Part shown: one piece after another, positions 48,701-60,900 of the stretch
Layout of the letters: each line of letters starts with the position of its first letter
How positions within the stretch are numbered: position 1 is the stretch's first letter
Assembly (NCBI RefSeq): GCF_002443255.2
Contig: NW_019211454.1
Coordinates: 38,311,719 to 38,375,718, forward strand
Origin: Varroa destructor
Lineage: Eukaryota; Arthropoda; Arachnida; Mesostigmata; Varroidae
DNA length: 64,000 bases
Direction of reading: 5' to 3'
Position numbers and translations under genes: made by a program
The notes under the pieces: generated by a model
The model's input: only the letters and a program-made list of their open reading frames with translations
Database searches by the model: none
Told to the model about the DNA's origin: nothing

Positions 48701-50760
48701 TCTTCATGGCGTCGAAGTAAAAGGGCCTAACTATTTTGATTTGCATTTAGGAGTCGGAGATCAATCCTTTATCGCCGGTAACGATCCTGTATAGAAATGA
48801 TTTTTTTGTCGTGCAAACAGGCAAAGGGGTATTCTTACACGTTTTTTTCGTAATTGTCATTGACTTTAAAAGGTTCACTTTTTTTTTTTTTCGATATTTA
48901 GCCCAGTGCATGGAAACGATTAATAATAGTTATCTTGATCGTTCCTAGTCGTATAGAGAGCCCTCGGATCGACGGGCCTGCATTTTGTTTAAAAGGAACC
49001 TGCAGTTCATTGTCGTTTGCCTCCTATGGTCGTTGAGAACGTGGTTTGTCTCTCAAATTAAAGTCTCTAATTCTGAAGCGAGTGAATCAAAACTGGGAAA
49101 TAATAACGCTTAGGGCACGTTTACCTTCGTTTCGGCGGTGGATTTTTGAATCATGAAAAATATACGATGAAATTAAAAATGAAAAAAATACGAATATGCA
49201 TCTTTTCAGGCCTTATCGCTGAACGCTCCGAATCACCGAACAACTGAGCCTTCAGCTACAGAATTGGATTCTGTCGTTGTCTTTTAGTTTGTGATATAGT
49301 ATATTTATTCCTTCCCGAAAATGCCAGCCCCGCCAAATAGCATTCGAACGCCACTGGTTCTAGGGGCGTTCTCGATTCCTGGACATAAGGTTTAGAGATT
49401 ATAACGTATAGATTTACTCTCTTGCGCCATACATTACGTGCTTTACCAATCCACTGTCATACACGCAACTGTCGATGGGCTAGCACTCAGCATGGTTCAT
49501 ACCTGCGGCATCCATAGTACAATTATACTTCGGCATATTCTAGAGCGGAACATACGACCTTGCTAACGGGATCTGCTGCTGTTTGGCCTGCTCCTCTTCG
49601 ATTGCTTTAGGACCGTCAGGAAAGAAGTTATTAAATAAAAAAAAAAAAGACGCAAAATTCCTAGCTGCGTATACAAATGTAAGGACTTCTAAAAGAACTT
49701 GGGTACGGTTGAACGTAGCGGTAGTCACATGTAAGTTGCTCAACATGCTATCCACTCTGATTTAACTCCCTAGCTGCTAGTAGGGCCAGCTTTACGTGTT
49801 GACGGCAGCGTCAAACCTCCACCGTAATCTGCCGCTGCACACAACTAAACTGATCGAACACTTGCAGGTTCGCAGAATAGAACTGAGGTTAAAGGTTTGT
49901 ATTCTGGCCGCTGGTTGCCGCTGATCGACTATGCAGGAAGCTGCCGGTTAGACTCGGGTCAATCTCGTGCTCGTATCAGGGGTATTGCTGTAGGTTCTGA
50001 AGGCTCAGCAAAAATATGGCTCTAATTTAAGCTATATTTAGACTACTACAATACGCCTATCTGAAATGTGGAATTTCACTGCTCTGCAAGTTCAGGGTAA
50101 ACCCATATATGTATGTATGGCAGATGCCTCAGCGCCCCGAAAGTAGACGCAGGTCACGGCATCGTTATTTCAACAGCGAGCCATTACATCAACGACTGGT
50201 GCGTTCTTGACGTAATGTTTGGAATAACTGCATATGCTGACAATTTTGTCACTTTAGGCGTCCATAAAAAAATTGTCATTTTTACATTAAAAAAAAACAG
50301 CGCTCAGTAGCAGCCTGCGAAAATACTATATTTGCCTACCGATTTCAATGTGCAGTTTTCACATATTAATTTAGTGTACATGTACATCAATGTAATGCAA
50401 AGCGAGTGAGGAAATGTTAATTCCCTTATAAACGAATCGATTCTAATTGGCTAAAAAGCGACATCAACCCACTGATGGAGTATCTAGAAACAAGGCTGTA
50501 CGCTACTTGCGTGCAGGGTGGTCAGTTCAAGTTAAAGCAAACTTTGGTGGGCTGTTTATTGTAACGGGCATGCGTGTAAGCTGCTTTTCCATGTACGACA
50601 TGAAAGCTAATTTTCTCTTAAAATGAACAACAGATTCATTATGGAACAAAAAAAAGACCTGCACCCATTCCCACGGTCGGAGTCATGCCTAGCTATTATC
50701 TAATCTCCCCTGCGTTGGGCAAACCCACACCCAAATATTTAATTTCCTTTTTTGCTCACA
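45742..50760. other. No gene recognised
   Basis: Five kilobases of AT-leaning sequence with poly(T) and poly(A) runs (for example near 47210, 48882 and 49640). Small frames at 46228-46531, 47358-47817, 48246-48586 and 49540-49765 have no supporting features. A 13-base palindrome, CATGGTAACCATG, occurs near 46949. Confidence 0.5.
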
Positions 50761-50776
50761 GTTGACAATATATATT

Positions 50777-50910
50777 ATTGCCAGCTTTCATATNNNNNNN
50801 NNNNNNNNNNNNNNNNNNNNNNNNNNNNNNNNNNNNNNNNNNNNNNNNNNNNNNNNNNNNNNNNNNNNNNNNNNNNNNNNNNNNNNNNNNNNNTATGAAG
50901 GCTGGCATAT
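50777..50910. repeat. Inverted repeat interrupted by the assembly gap
   Basis: TGCCAGCTTTCATA immediately left of the gap and TATGAAGGCTGGCA immediately right of it are reverse complements with one mismatch (a G-T wobble). Both arms continue outward into TA-rich sequence. This is the signature of a foldback element or hairpin whose centre was not assembled. Confidence 0.75.
50794..50893. other. Assembly gap (100 N)
   Basis: Exactly 100 unknown bases, the conventional placeholder for a gap of unknown size. The true length is not known. Confidence 0.99.
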
Positions 50911-51433
50911 ATAGCTGGGCTTTATATATAGAAATTAAAGACGTTAGCATTTATTACAGAAATTGACGGTCACTTTACGCAGACCTGACGGGTGGTCTTT
51001 CTTAGACTTTCTACGTCCGATATTCACTACTATTGGAATTTTTACATGTAATGTGTTGAAACGATATTTCGACGAAGGTGATTCGCAGTTACTACTAGAA
51101 AGTTATCTATGCGGTATAGCGAAGGAGTATTTTGAGAATGAATAGTTACTAATTTAGGTGCCAAATTGAAGCTGCTCTCGTAGTAGATAGTAGTTACATT
51201 AAATAATCATGACCGTTAGGATGTATTGAAAACACTTGAGTTGTCTGTTTGTATATTGTTGTTTAAAGACGACAGTCAAAGATATACTCTACATGCAAAC
51301 GTTTTGTCGTTCTTAGCTAGGTAGAGGTGCAGTGCTCTGCTATTCGATGAACCTTGCTTGGAATAACTGATACAAGTTGTACGTGTTTACTAAATTAAAT
51401 ACATCGAATGACACTGGAACATATTTTTTGCGA

Positions 51434-51476
51434 TGGTCGGTCGCGGTAAATAGGGGGTATTTACCGCGACCGATCA
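51434..51476. repeat. Strong hairpin, 19-bp stem and 5-base loop
   Basis: Arms TCGGTCGCGGTAAATA (51437-51452) and its exact reverse complement (51458-51473) flank GGGGG. Outward the pairing continues as G-U, G-C and U-A, giving a stem of 19 pairs. It is shorter than a usual metazoan microRNA precursor and longer than common chance hairpins. Confidence 0.9.
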
Positions 51477-52663
51477 GTATCTTTGGCACGTGTACGTAAG
51501 AGCATATACGCACACAATTAAAACCTCGGATATCAATCCAACACAATGCGTTTCTGTGATTTTGTCACCGTTTCGCCGCATTTTGCTAAAATTCGGCTTC
51601 ATTTGAAGCATAATTGAGGTCAGTAGATGTGCAGCTATTTCGATACATTATGTCTGTGTATGTCTAGATGTGAAAATGTATTGTATGCTATTTTACCTAG
51701 GGCTAATGGTGACTTCATCGAATGTCGGTCGACAAAACTTTCCGCTCGTCGGCGATCACTCCCCATTGTCCCGTTCAGTACCTTGGTCATCGCGTGTACT
51801 CTTAGCTTCGAAGGCCGAAGCAATTTCCTCTCCCAAGTGGACACCTAGCAGGTCAATAAACCACGTTATGGGGCTTGCGTATTTTCTTAGAGGACGTACT
51901 TACTAGATGGGGTGCGGCTCTTCAGGCTTATTATCCTGCCCATCGCTACCGCCGGGTAACTATAAACATGAAGCAACGCCACAGAATCGATAAGATGTTT
52001 AACTCAAACCCTACTACACTAAGATAAGAACGAGTAGAATTGTACGTATATGTCCGGTTTAACCAATGCATAAGGATATGGCTGACAAGATCAACGGGGT
52101 TGTCGGCGGCGACAGCCTTGCTTCAATACGATCACGGCGGAACCAACAGTCGCCAGCCGTTTTTATTCATGGTTTTCTTAGAAAAAGCCAGAATATATAT
52201 GTGCTAATGGCTCTTATCAGCGTCTGTAAGCGCACAACAGGCTAAGTAAGCGACTGGCAACGTAATCAGTTTGTATCCGAGTGCTTCAAAAAGATTAGTG
52301 GCTAGGGGGTGACGCCATATTTACATACATAGCTTGGCAAACAAGTTCAGTTCAGTTTGCCCATCTTGGGTCCGTTTGAAGTATGCGATGCGTTGACATT
52401 GTTATGGTGCAGCCATCGTACTACCTGGAGTCGTTCCTCCAATCCACTGTCCTAATGGTAGCACTCAACTATCTATAACACCGCTATCTAAAGACTTGAA
52501 ACATTTCAACTGGCAAGCCGCTAGCAACTAAGGACTCTCTCCGCTCGTAAAAGTCAACGACCTTTTGTGCAAATACAAATATTTTATACCAATACGTGGC
52601 AACCTCATATGTTGACGCCGGTATGACTGTCCGCTGCCATTTGCTTGAACTCTCAGCCTCCAG

Positions 52664-52680
52664 CCCCCCCCCCCCCCCCC
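52664..52680. repeat. Poly(C) run of 17
   Basis: Seventeen C in a row, or poly(G) on the minus strand. Long C/G homopolymers are rare in AT-rich genomes, can form G-quadruplex or i-motif structures, and are prone to length error. Confidence 0.95.
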
Positions 52681-53240
52681 GCACTCTGGCTACGCTTAGA
52701 TAGCGTCTCTCGACGTGATGATTGCGCGGAGTTGAGAATGACTCAATGAAGGACGTTGAAAATGACTGATGCCATACTGGCAGTGCTGAAATGACGCTCG
52801 GGTAACGAGATCAGCGCCAATTTTATTGACGACAATCGTTTGTGAGTGGACCAAAAAAAGCGGAATGTCACAGATATATACATTTAAGAGGAAGTAATTA
52901 CAAATATAGAGAACAAGAGAAAGATAAAGTTGTAGGGCGAGAAAAGTGGTTATAAATCAGATGTTTATTATTCGCAAATTATATGCAGTACTATGTGGCT
53001 AATCCACAAGTTACGACGGACGTATGACCTATCACTCTGTGCCTGAACGCGTCTCACCTGAAAATCTTTGTGTATCATTGCCAGACAGAATCTCTGCAAT
53101 TCAGAGTTCTGTGTATGCTGTTGTTGTCGCGGATGCTTCTTTAAAATTCCCACCGCTTTCTGTTGCGGCCTCTACAGATGCTAAACGGACCTGATTTTCT
53201 GCCAGGAATATGTTAAGGCTAGCTATGTTAAAAGCGCGTT

Positions 53241-53531
53241 CTAGAACAGGGTTACCAGTAGAAGGCCGCCTCCAAGTGCGCCTCCAACAGACAGGATATT
53301 GCTGGCGCCGTTGATGCTGTCGCCTATATTTTCATATGTATTGGACTCCCGCGAGCTCCCTAAACTGACTGACTTACTGAATACCCTGCGTCTGCTGTAC
53401 ACCGTATGTATCCGCAAGCTGTGGCCTTTACTTTCCACGACGATAAGCCGTCCGAAGGGTATAACCGGCGCGCAGCGACAACGGTAACGATGGCGTTCAT
53501 TTAAACCTGTACTATAAATTAGCCTCCGCAC
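53241..53531 (-). CDS. Candidate C-terminal exon, Gly-rich hydrophobic tail
   Basis: The minus strand is open for 96 codons. The final 32 have strikingly ordered codons (mostly G/A-first and C/G-ending) and read NIGDSINGASNILSVGGALG followed by GGLLLVTLF and TAG. An acceptor is possible at about 53364 (GTCAGTTTAG on the minus strand). The plus strand of the same DNA also reads in a protein-like way (DIAGAVDAVAYIF), so the strand is uncertain. A hydrophobic Gly-rich C-terminus could be a membrane or lipid anchor, but no family is recognised. Confidence 0.2.
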   Translation of the reverse strand: MRRLIYSTGLNERHRYRCRCAPVIPFGRLIVVESKGHSLRIHTVYSRRRVFSKSVSLGSSRESNTYENIGDSINGASNILSVGGALGGGLLLVTLF

Positions 53532-53547
53532 GCACCAAGTTCGTTAG

Positions 53548-53681
53548 TGGGCTTCCGCTTCCGGCAATGCCTTTGGCGGCGGCGTTACCGCTGCCTCGGC
53601 CGCTCTGAAACCGAGCAAGTGAAGGCTGGGCCCGAGCTGGCTCAGGGAGCTGGCAAAGTTCAGGCTTCGATCTCGATGACG
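53548..53681 (+). CDS. Conflicting exon signals, Ala/Gly-rich, unknown
   Basis: After a TTCGTTAG acceptor-like junction, one plus frame reads WASASGNAFGGGVTAASAAL and stops at 53620. From about 53606 another plus frame continues in protein-like fashion (ETEQVKAGPELAQGAGKVQ) up to an excellent donor, ACG|GTAAGT, at 53682. The two readings differ by one frame. Either only one is real, or a one-base error separates them. The region is GC-rich and the minus strand is also open. Confidence 0.2.
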
Positions 53682-54212
53682 GTAAGTGTCGTCATTCGTA
53701 TTTGTCGCTGCTCCACGCTAGCCCGTTGTAAGAAAACCACCCTTATCACATAGACAAGCCATGCTCTACATTGAAGTCGATCGAAACACGAATGAAGGCT
53801 TGCTAGCTTTGTCCTTTACCCGCCTATTCGCCATCATTAATTAGGTTGAGGGATTTTCGAAAATGCAAATTAGTTTGTTAATCGAGCAGCAACAGAAGCA
53901 GCCCCGCGCCCATTCAGTCACTGAGTTTACAGGGTTTACTCAACTGCGGCGTTTTTAGAATGGATTCTTATCGTTGCCCACGTATACCGTAACTGTAATG
54001 TTGTAATCACGCTTACACCCAGATGCGTATCCAACTGGTCAGTTTTCGGTAAGTGTCTGGTGACACTCAGCGAAAAAAACTGGGTTGGGAGCTACAGCTT
54101 GGGTCGATTTCTACGCCGTGTCGACATATAGCATGCATAATCTTAGACCGCTTGTATACGTACTTCGCCTAGTGATTTGTCAGCGACTGGTGAAATTTTT
54201 ATTTTGATTCAG

Positions 54213-54284
54213 GGTAAGCACACGAAAAACTCGAAGGGCTCTAGTGTAAAATTACTAGACAAGATCATTATAATGGGGCTAAAG
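54213..54284 (+). CDS. Candidate 72-base internal exon
   Basis: A pyrimidine-rich acceptor (TTTTTATTTTGATTCAG) precedes 24 whole codons (GKHTKNSKGSSVKLLDKIII, then MGLK) that end at a strong donor, AAAG|GTAAGTAAG. Both ends are phase 0. The same CAGG|GTAAGC at the left end can instead be read as a donor, so the structure is ambiguous. It lies 530 bases downstream of the donor at 53682 and could belong to the same transcript. No family is recognised. Confidence 0.2.
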
Positions 54285-56640
54285 GTAAGTAAGAGACCTC
54301 ATGCCTCAGTGCATGGTACCATTTCTCGAGTCTGTTGGTTAACAAATCACCGGTCAGGGATTCATGACGTAGGTGTGCTTGTTTTCTTTGAAATCGTGAT
54401 ATATCGAGCTAGTTATCATTTCGGAAGTAAATATATTGTATAATTCGTGTCTGTCGAAACGTTAAAAGTAATTGAATGTTATTATTTGAATAGAAGCTAG
54501 ATTAGGTTCTCGGAAAAACTGGTCTGCGTAGGCAAAAAATAAAAACATTCTTACCGACAACGTTTCGACAACTGAATTTTTAGGTTTCACTTTAGAACTA
54601 AAAGCAAAGTACTCTCCGTTATGTAACGTGACGTCTAGAGATAGACATTTTATAACGCGTTGAATTACGCATCACTTGTTGCAGACGACGGAGAAATGTT
54701 TTTATAACTTTTCAGGTCAGGCCAAGGTGGCGTTTGCTGTCGATCCTGAGAGTACGGTGTCGTTAACGAAACCAATAGATCGTCACTGTTAGTGGTTAGT
54801 GAATAACATGATAAACATATAACACCGACAGGTGTGATATAGAAAATGTTTTACGTTATTGATGTGTTGTCTTGATTTCAACACCTTGTCCAGGTGTACG
54901 ACAGATGTTGTATTTCTAGTAACATTAAAGTTGTTTGGCGTACCCTACTATGGTATTCGATGATCTTTTCCTCGCTGGAGGTACCGAGAATCAATTGCTA
55001 GAACAGTCGAAATGTTTTACGGTGCCGATAAAAACAATCCTGTTGGTCAAAGTAGCAAATCGCCGATCCGAGCGCCCTAGAACAGAGGCTGCTACATGAA
55101 TTATCATAATCCTTGCCTACCAGGCCATTTTATGTTTTTGCGGATATGTTAATTCGAATGCTATTTTTTTTTTACATGCCTCTGTAATGGTCCAGTATAT
55201 AGAATGCTAAACTTGATGGGCCTTTATCGAAAGCAGATTGTTTGGCCAAATTGATGAAAGCTGCCACCGTTCGTCGGTTGCGACCTGGTCTCAACTATTT
55301 CTTCTGGCATTTCTATATTTATACGTAATGGAAAATCTATGCACTGTTTATCAGTTCTCTGCGTTATACTTGCGGAAATAGAACGAAATCGGCTCAATAT
55401 TATGTTAAACGTTAAAATATATATCCACATATATATCTATAGCTAATCTACTAACGCTGGATGGATGTCTGCGCCATATATTTTTTAAAAAATAATCAGC
55501 TTACAGCTTAACTATAGTAGTTTTTCATCACAACGATTGTCGATTGCAGCGTTACGCCCAGTCTTTTATGTTACCTCTTTCAAAAGACTGCGAATTTGAC
55601 ATGTGCTTATACTGTGGCTGTCAAACACGTGGGCCGAGCGTCTGCGTCAGTTACCGAAGTATTGTTTAGTTAATTTCGACATCCCCAGTTTCCATGTCGG
55701 CCAACAGGATGGGGATAACATGTATGCTTGCTTCTCGTCTAGGTGACAGTCAGAAATGACGAAGACCTCCATGAGGAAGGGGTCGAAGATAGCATGCCTC
55801 GTTGCAATAACCAGCAACGCCATCGGTTCTGGTTCGCTCAGACATCGTTTTCAAACGTCTGCGATTAACCGATCAACTGATCTAGTCGATGTGGGCTATA
55901 ATTCATATACATAGAAGAGAACCTAACTACTTACGAAACAATCTCTATTGATCTAACGTCATTGTAATTTGCTATGATTTTATACTATTTAGCAAAAATT
56001 AAATGATCTGTTTTCTCAAATGGAAATGTATGGGCAGGTTCATATCGGCTACCTGAACCAGAGGCATTTTAAGAATAGGTCCATCATGTTCTCAGTTAGG
56101 TTTATTGTTTGGAAAAGTAAGGGAAAACCCCTATCCTAGCGTTCGTATGGCGCACACCTAACCTGGTCCGCTGCTAAAACATTACAGCTAAATCGGTCTT
56201 AGCTACATCGTGAGCTTTTTTCAATCCTCAGCTTTACTTTTTTCGCATGTTAACAGGTGTACAAATAATGTATGTTGTTTTAATGGTGCTGAAAGAATGT
56301 ATACAAATGGGGAAAATTGAATAAAGGAAACGACGTCTCGCTTCTAGACTCGATTTGTAGCAGGGGGATCGGAAAAAGGTTCGGTGATGGGTAAACGATG
56401 CCGTTTGGCATTTACTTTTCACCGATGTCATGCGCTGTGTCGCTCGTTGAGTCCCGTAACTCGAAATCACCAGTGGTTTAATTTGCATTTCAATGTAAAA
56501 CGAGTCAGAGTAGACAGAAACAAATCAAAATATATGACATAAGGGGAGTTCTTGAGTGCGCTTGCGTGCTGAACTGAACCACGGCGACCTGTGTGGACGT
56601 GTAAAGAAAGAAGGACAAAGAAAAAAATAAAAGCGTTTTC
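54285..56640. other. No gene recognised
   Basis: AT-rich, stop-rich sequence. Short minus frames at 55224-55430 and 56234-56488 have no supporting features. Confidence 0.55.
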
Positions 56641-56645
56641 TGGCC

Positions 56646-57985
56646 TTGGGCTTCTGTCGTTACGCTCCGACTGCTTCTACTGTAGATACTCCCGCAATCG
56701 CGGCTGCCTTCGCCATCTTCGGTGGGGCTGTCGTCCGAAGGCAGCCGCTTTCATTCCCAATGTGTAATAGTCGCCGCCGCCGCTTCGTATTGGTGAACTA
56801 CAAGTTTAGATCTTTACGGAAATCTGTACAATCGTCACAGCGGCAGCAACAACAATGGCGAGAACGCGCGATGGTACAGCGTTTTCTATTCGAAAAGACC
56901 AGATCAAAACGAGAATTTTTAATAGCAGAAGCTTGTGCTGACACTGGTCGTGCCGAGAGTGACTGAAACGTAGATAGAAGCGAGAAGAAATAGAAGACGG
57001 ACTGAAGAAAAGCGCACAGCTCAGCACGCTTGGCTACGCTCGATTACTGATAACGTGCATCAAAGCGCGTTCATGGCGCCGGGATCGAAAGTACCCGTCC
57101 AGCGAATAGGCGAGAAAGAAAACTAGCAATAACCGGAGGGAACAATCTCTCTCGAAGGACAGAAAAAATACTTAAAGAAAGCAACAGACACCGTCGCTCG
57201 TTTCAAGCGACAGTTAGCCGCCAGAGTTCTCGTCGCCGCCGCCGCCGCCGCCCCCGCCGCCGTTTCCGTCACCAGGATCGATTGCGAGCACGGACGATGT
57301 AGAGGAAGAGTAGGAAGAGAAGGGACGCTCACGCTCATACGTTAGCCGACCGCTTCTCAGATTTGTCTTGAAAACTTTAGTTGCGCAAAATCGCCACGCC
57401 GCTTATGGTATTAGCAACAATCAACGCAATTGCCTGCAGGCCTAGTTTGCTTTCGTTATTGGACCTGAAGCTTTCTCTGCAACAAACTGGAGGGAGTTAC
57501 AGCAACAGTATCCTCGTTACGGCAGAGACTGTTCGGTGTCGATATTAAAGGCGCGAGACAGAAAAGCTGCTTTAAGCTATTTTAATAGCCCCATTTTTTG
57601 TTGTGTGTCCGAGATTACTTTTGTTCGTTTTTGGTCTATCTCTATCCTCCTCCATTCATTTTTTATCAGGCCATCCAGTCAAGGCTTCTGGAGTAGCCTA
57701 CCGGCCACTGGCACAATGTCCTTGGCGTCATCGTGGGGGTCGACTTATCCGTCCATTAAACAACAGTGGCGTCGTCATCAAAAATTATTTTTCCCGCTTT
57801 CGTTTCACAGAGATCCTGTTTGACGTCGCTGTCTGCAGGTGTCCCTTTTCTATTCCGCATGTCCTCGACCGTAATAACCAAAACAACGTCCACATGCGTG
57901 CCCAAGATTACTCGGGACCTCAGCAGTACGTATGCTGGAAAAAAATTAGCGGCAAACAGGCGCTAGGGACAGTCAAGGATTAATC
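56646..57985. other. GC-rich, CpG- and trinucleotide-rich patch; possible first exon or promoter region
   Basis: A patch with CAG/CAA and CCG-type trinucleotide tracts and several frames open on both strands: plus 56646-56966, minus 57123-57338, plus 57536-57983. Such texture is common at metazoan 5' untranslated or first-exon regions, but no core promoter motif set or start codon could be fixed. The plus frame 56646-56966 is Arg/Gln-rich (SSQRQQQQWRERAMVQRF) because of the repeats. I do not assign a gene. Confidence 0.25.
57232..57263. repeat. (GCC)n/(CCG)n tract
   Basis: An imperfect GCC array with one CCCCC interruption. It encodes poly-Ala or poly-Arg in overlapping frames, which lengthens the minus frame artificially. 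Confidence 0.93.
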
Positions 57986-60900
57986 GAAGGTTATAATTCG
58001 ATTGCAGACGCGCGAATTGATAGCTGTAACGGCATCCTCAACAAACGACTAGAAAAAACATGGATTAAGGCATGGCCATCATCGCTATATAAACTTATCT
58101 GTATATATATATATATAAAAGGCTAACACAGTCTGCACGTAACCGGCTACCTATGGATGAGATGTAGGCAGAACATGTTTATCGTGCTGTACTATTTCTC
58201 TACAAGAGCAAAGCAGTGGAAAGTAAAGATCGACGTGGATACCACGATTCAAACGTTCGCGTTAATAGAAAAAACGTTATAACAGATGAATAGACCGAAA
58301 GGAGGGATGGGGTAGATGAAGGCGCAAAGATGCAACGGAAGTCTCCGTAAAGCAAAGCAAATGGTGGGTGAACTAAAACTTGGGTTGCGGTAAACTGATC
58401 GAACGATAGCGCGCAACGATAGTGCAAGCCATATATCAACAGCTGACGGATCGGGTAGTAGCAGAACAATTTGGATCTATTGAATTGAAGTCACCGTAGT
58501 CATGGTAGCGCAGTTATTTTTTGAGTCTCCTAGCGCATCTACATATCATTTAGTACCATAATACAAATATATAAACGAACGCATAGGAATGAAAGGTACT
58601 GAGGCAAAGAGATGCGTGAATAGTGAACGAAACAGCTGGCTATCTACGACAGATAACAATGACGACGACTGATACAATGAGTAAAAGCTAAGATCTTCTT
58701 TCGATCTAAAAGCCAAGAAGCTGCGTTCTGGCAGTTGATTAACATTGTAGCGTAAAGTGAACTGGATAGCGGTAAATACACTGCAACTAATCCGTAAAAT
58801 AGGAACGGACAAAAATACAAATTGTAATTTAATCGGATCGTAACTATCGGTGACGAACCAGCTTCACGATGATAATCAGCTGATAACGCTAAACCGGAAG
58901 ATCATCATGCACTCCCATAGATGTTCACTTACAGCTGATACATTGAAGATACTCTGGGTCTAGATAGAGAAAGAATTAAGACCAAAAATATCAGTCGTAA
59001 ATCCGATAGACGTTCTGTTATTCGACTTCCCCACGCGACTCTTCGTTCCGTTCGTGTTCACGTAATAGTTCGAACGGTACCCTGACATCTTAGCTCGATA
59101 TTAGTTTGCGTTGATATTTAACAGTCTGCGCCAAACATATCGGAAAGTAGAAGCTTTCCAAGCAAACACATATTTCCGACAATGGCGCTCGCAATCACAT
59201 CCAGTGGTTACGCCAACATCAAGAAAAAGAACCACCTTGAATTCTCGTTAGGTTGCCCCTGCTGGAAACGATAGAACAGCAGAGGACAGAAACACACGTT
59301 GTCTGGGTTTTTAGCTGAAGCAGCAGCAGCAGCTCTGTATTATGCCAAGGGAAAAAACATTTTCCCATACGCTTGCCAGTGATAATTGTGTGCCAATTGA
59401 CGAAGTATGTTTCAAAAAGAACGATGTAATGAATAAAAAAAGTAGTAATTGTATGGAAGTGAGTTCGTTCCGATATCTGTTTTTTCCTTGAAAGCGATCA
59501 ATTACGTGCACGGCACGAGCAGAATACTGTGTGTGCAGCATGTAAGCACAGTAATATATGTGCATGTATCTATTATATGTCGTATGGTGCAACGGTCACA
59601 GAAGAAATCAGCAGATGTTAGTGGGGCGTTTTGTTATATTATTTCACGTTCTCGATTAGCTCTTGCGTACATTTTAAAACGCGGTGCGTAACATTGCCTT
59701 AAGATAGTTATAACAACTGTATTAATTGATATGTCGCAGTGTCATCTATTGCCAATATGATAGGTTCCATTCTAATTCGATTTCGAAAATGACAATTCAT
59801 TCTGTTAACATAGCGTTACGTTATAAACAGACGGAAATGAGTGGCGTGAAGCTTTATGCCCCCTTTTCTTCTTTCCCTTCCAAGTAAGTGAACGTGACAC
59901 AGGTGCGAGGTTGTCGTTAGAAAAAGACTGGTCCCTATTCCTTCCCCAGGCTGAACCCTCATTTGCCCGCCTCAAGGTTGTAGATTAAGGAGAAGACAGG
60001 CATTTATAGTAGCAGCAGCAGTCGTACAACGTACTCTGTGCCAGAAGTCATTGCGAAATCGCTAAGTGATCCGATTTTCATGTCCTGTTTTCTAAGCTGT
60101 GTCCGTTGTTGCCTCAAAGGGCCGCTCATTGATTCAGTTGTCCTGTGACTATTACTGAAGACAATCGGGTTCGATAGGAAGGTGATGAGAGCTAATTTTC
60201 CGGCCCAGCATGCCCGATCTTGAGTAGTTGTGACCGATAGTGCCTGCACAGAGCGTTCTCTGCTCGGAAATAGTCTAAATGACAGCGGGACAAAGGATGG
60301 GTGTGGAGAACGAGATCGTTGGGGGCAATGGAGCCGCAAGTCAGAGACACATGAGTATGGGTATCGCGTGTAACAGCCGCTGTTCTCCAGTTGAAGCCAA
60401 CCAGTAACAAAAGGATGATGGTAAAGGTTAAGAGGCTTGAAATGCCGGCAACCCGCTCCTTCTACGTGCCCGCGATACGCGTTTGTCAGCCAGACAGCCC
60501 CTTTTGAGCAACTCTTTCCTTCAGCCACTCACTTCCTCTCCGTATCTCTCTTACATACACGGACACCACACAAAGCCTGCACCGAGCGGAAGAGTGCATT
60601 ACTGTTTTCACCAGGCGGATGATGAAGCTACTGGCAGCCTCTTGCTCATAACTTCTTCACCAAAGAATTACGGCACTGAGTTAGTTTGCAAGCCATCATG
60701 AAGGACTCAGGCTGGTAAGCAGCTATGCTTAGTACGAAGTTGTATACTTAGTAGATTACTCAAAGCTACTAGGGGAGGGGTCATGGTCCCGTCGTTCCTG
60801 GGAATGAGGAACAAGGAGCCTTTCAGGCGCGGCCTGCGCGATGTCAGTGCGTACGTGACGCAATTTCTGCTAACCCTTGGTGCCGCGAGGTCGGCGCGCA

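Larger units (their letters stand above)
50911..53240. other. No gene recognised; strong hairpin and poly(C)
   Basis: Non-coding-looking sequence containing the hairpin at 51434-51476 and a C17 run at 52664-52680. Overlapping short frames on both strands at 51627-51906 are not convincing. Confidence 0.55.

Noticed and set aside
60004..60528. 174-codon minus frame
   Set aside because: Plus frames are open across part of the same DNA and no domain or good start context is visible.
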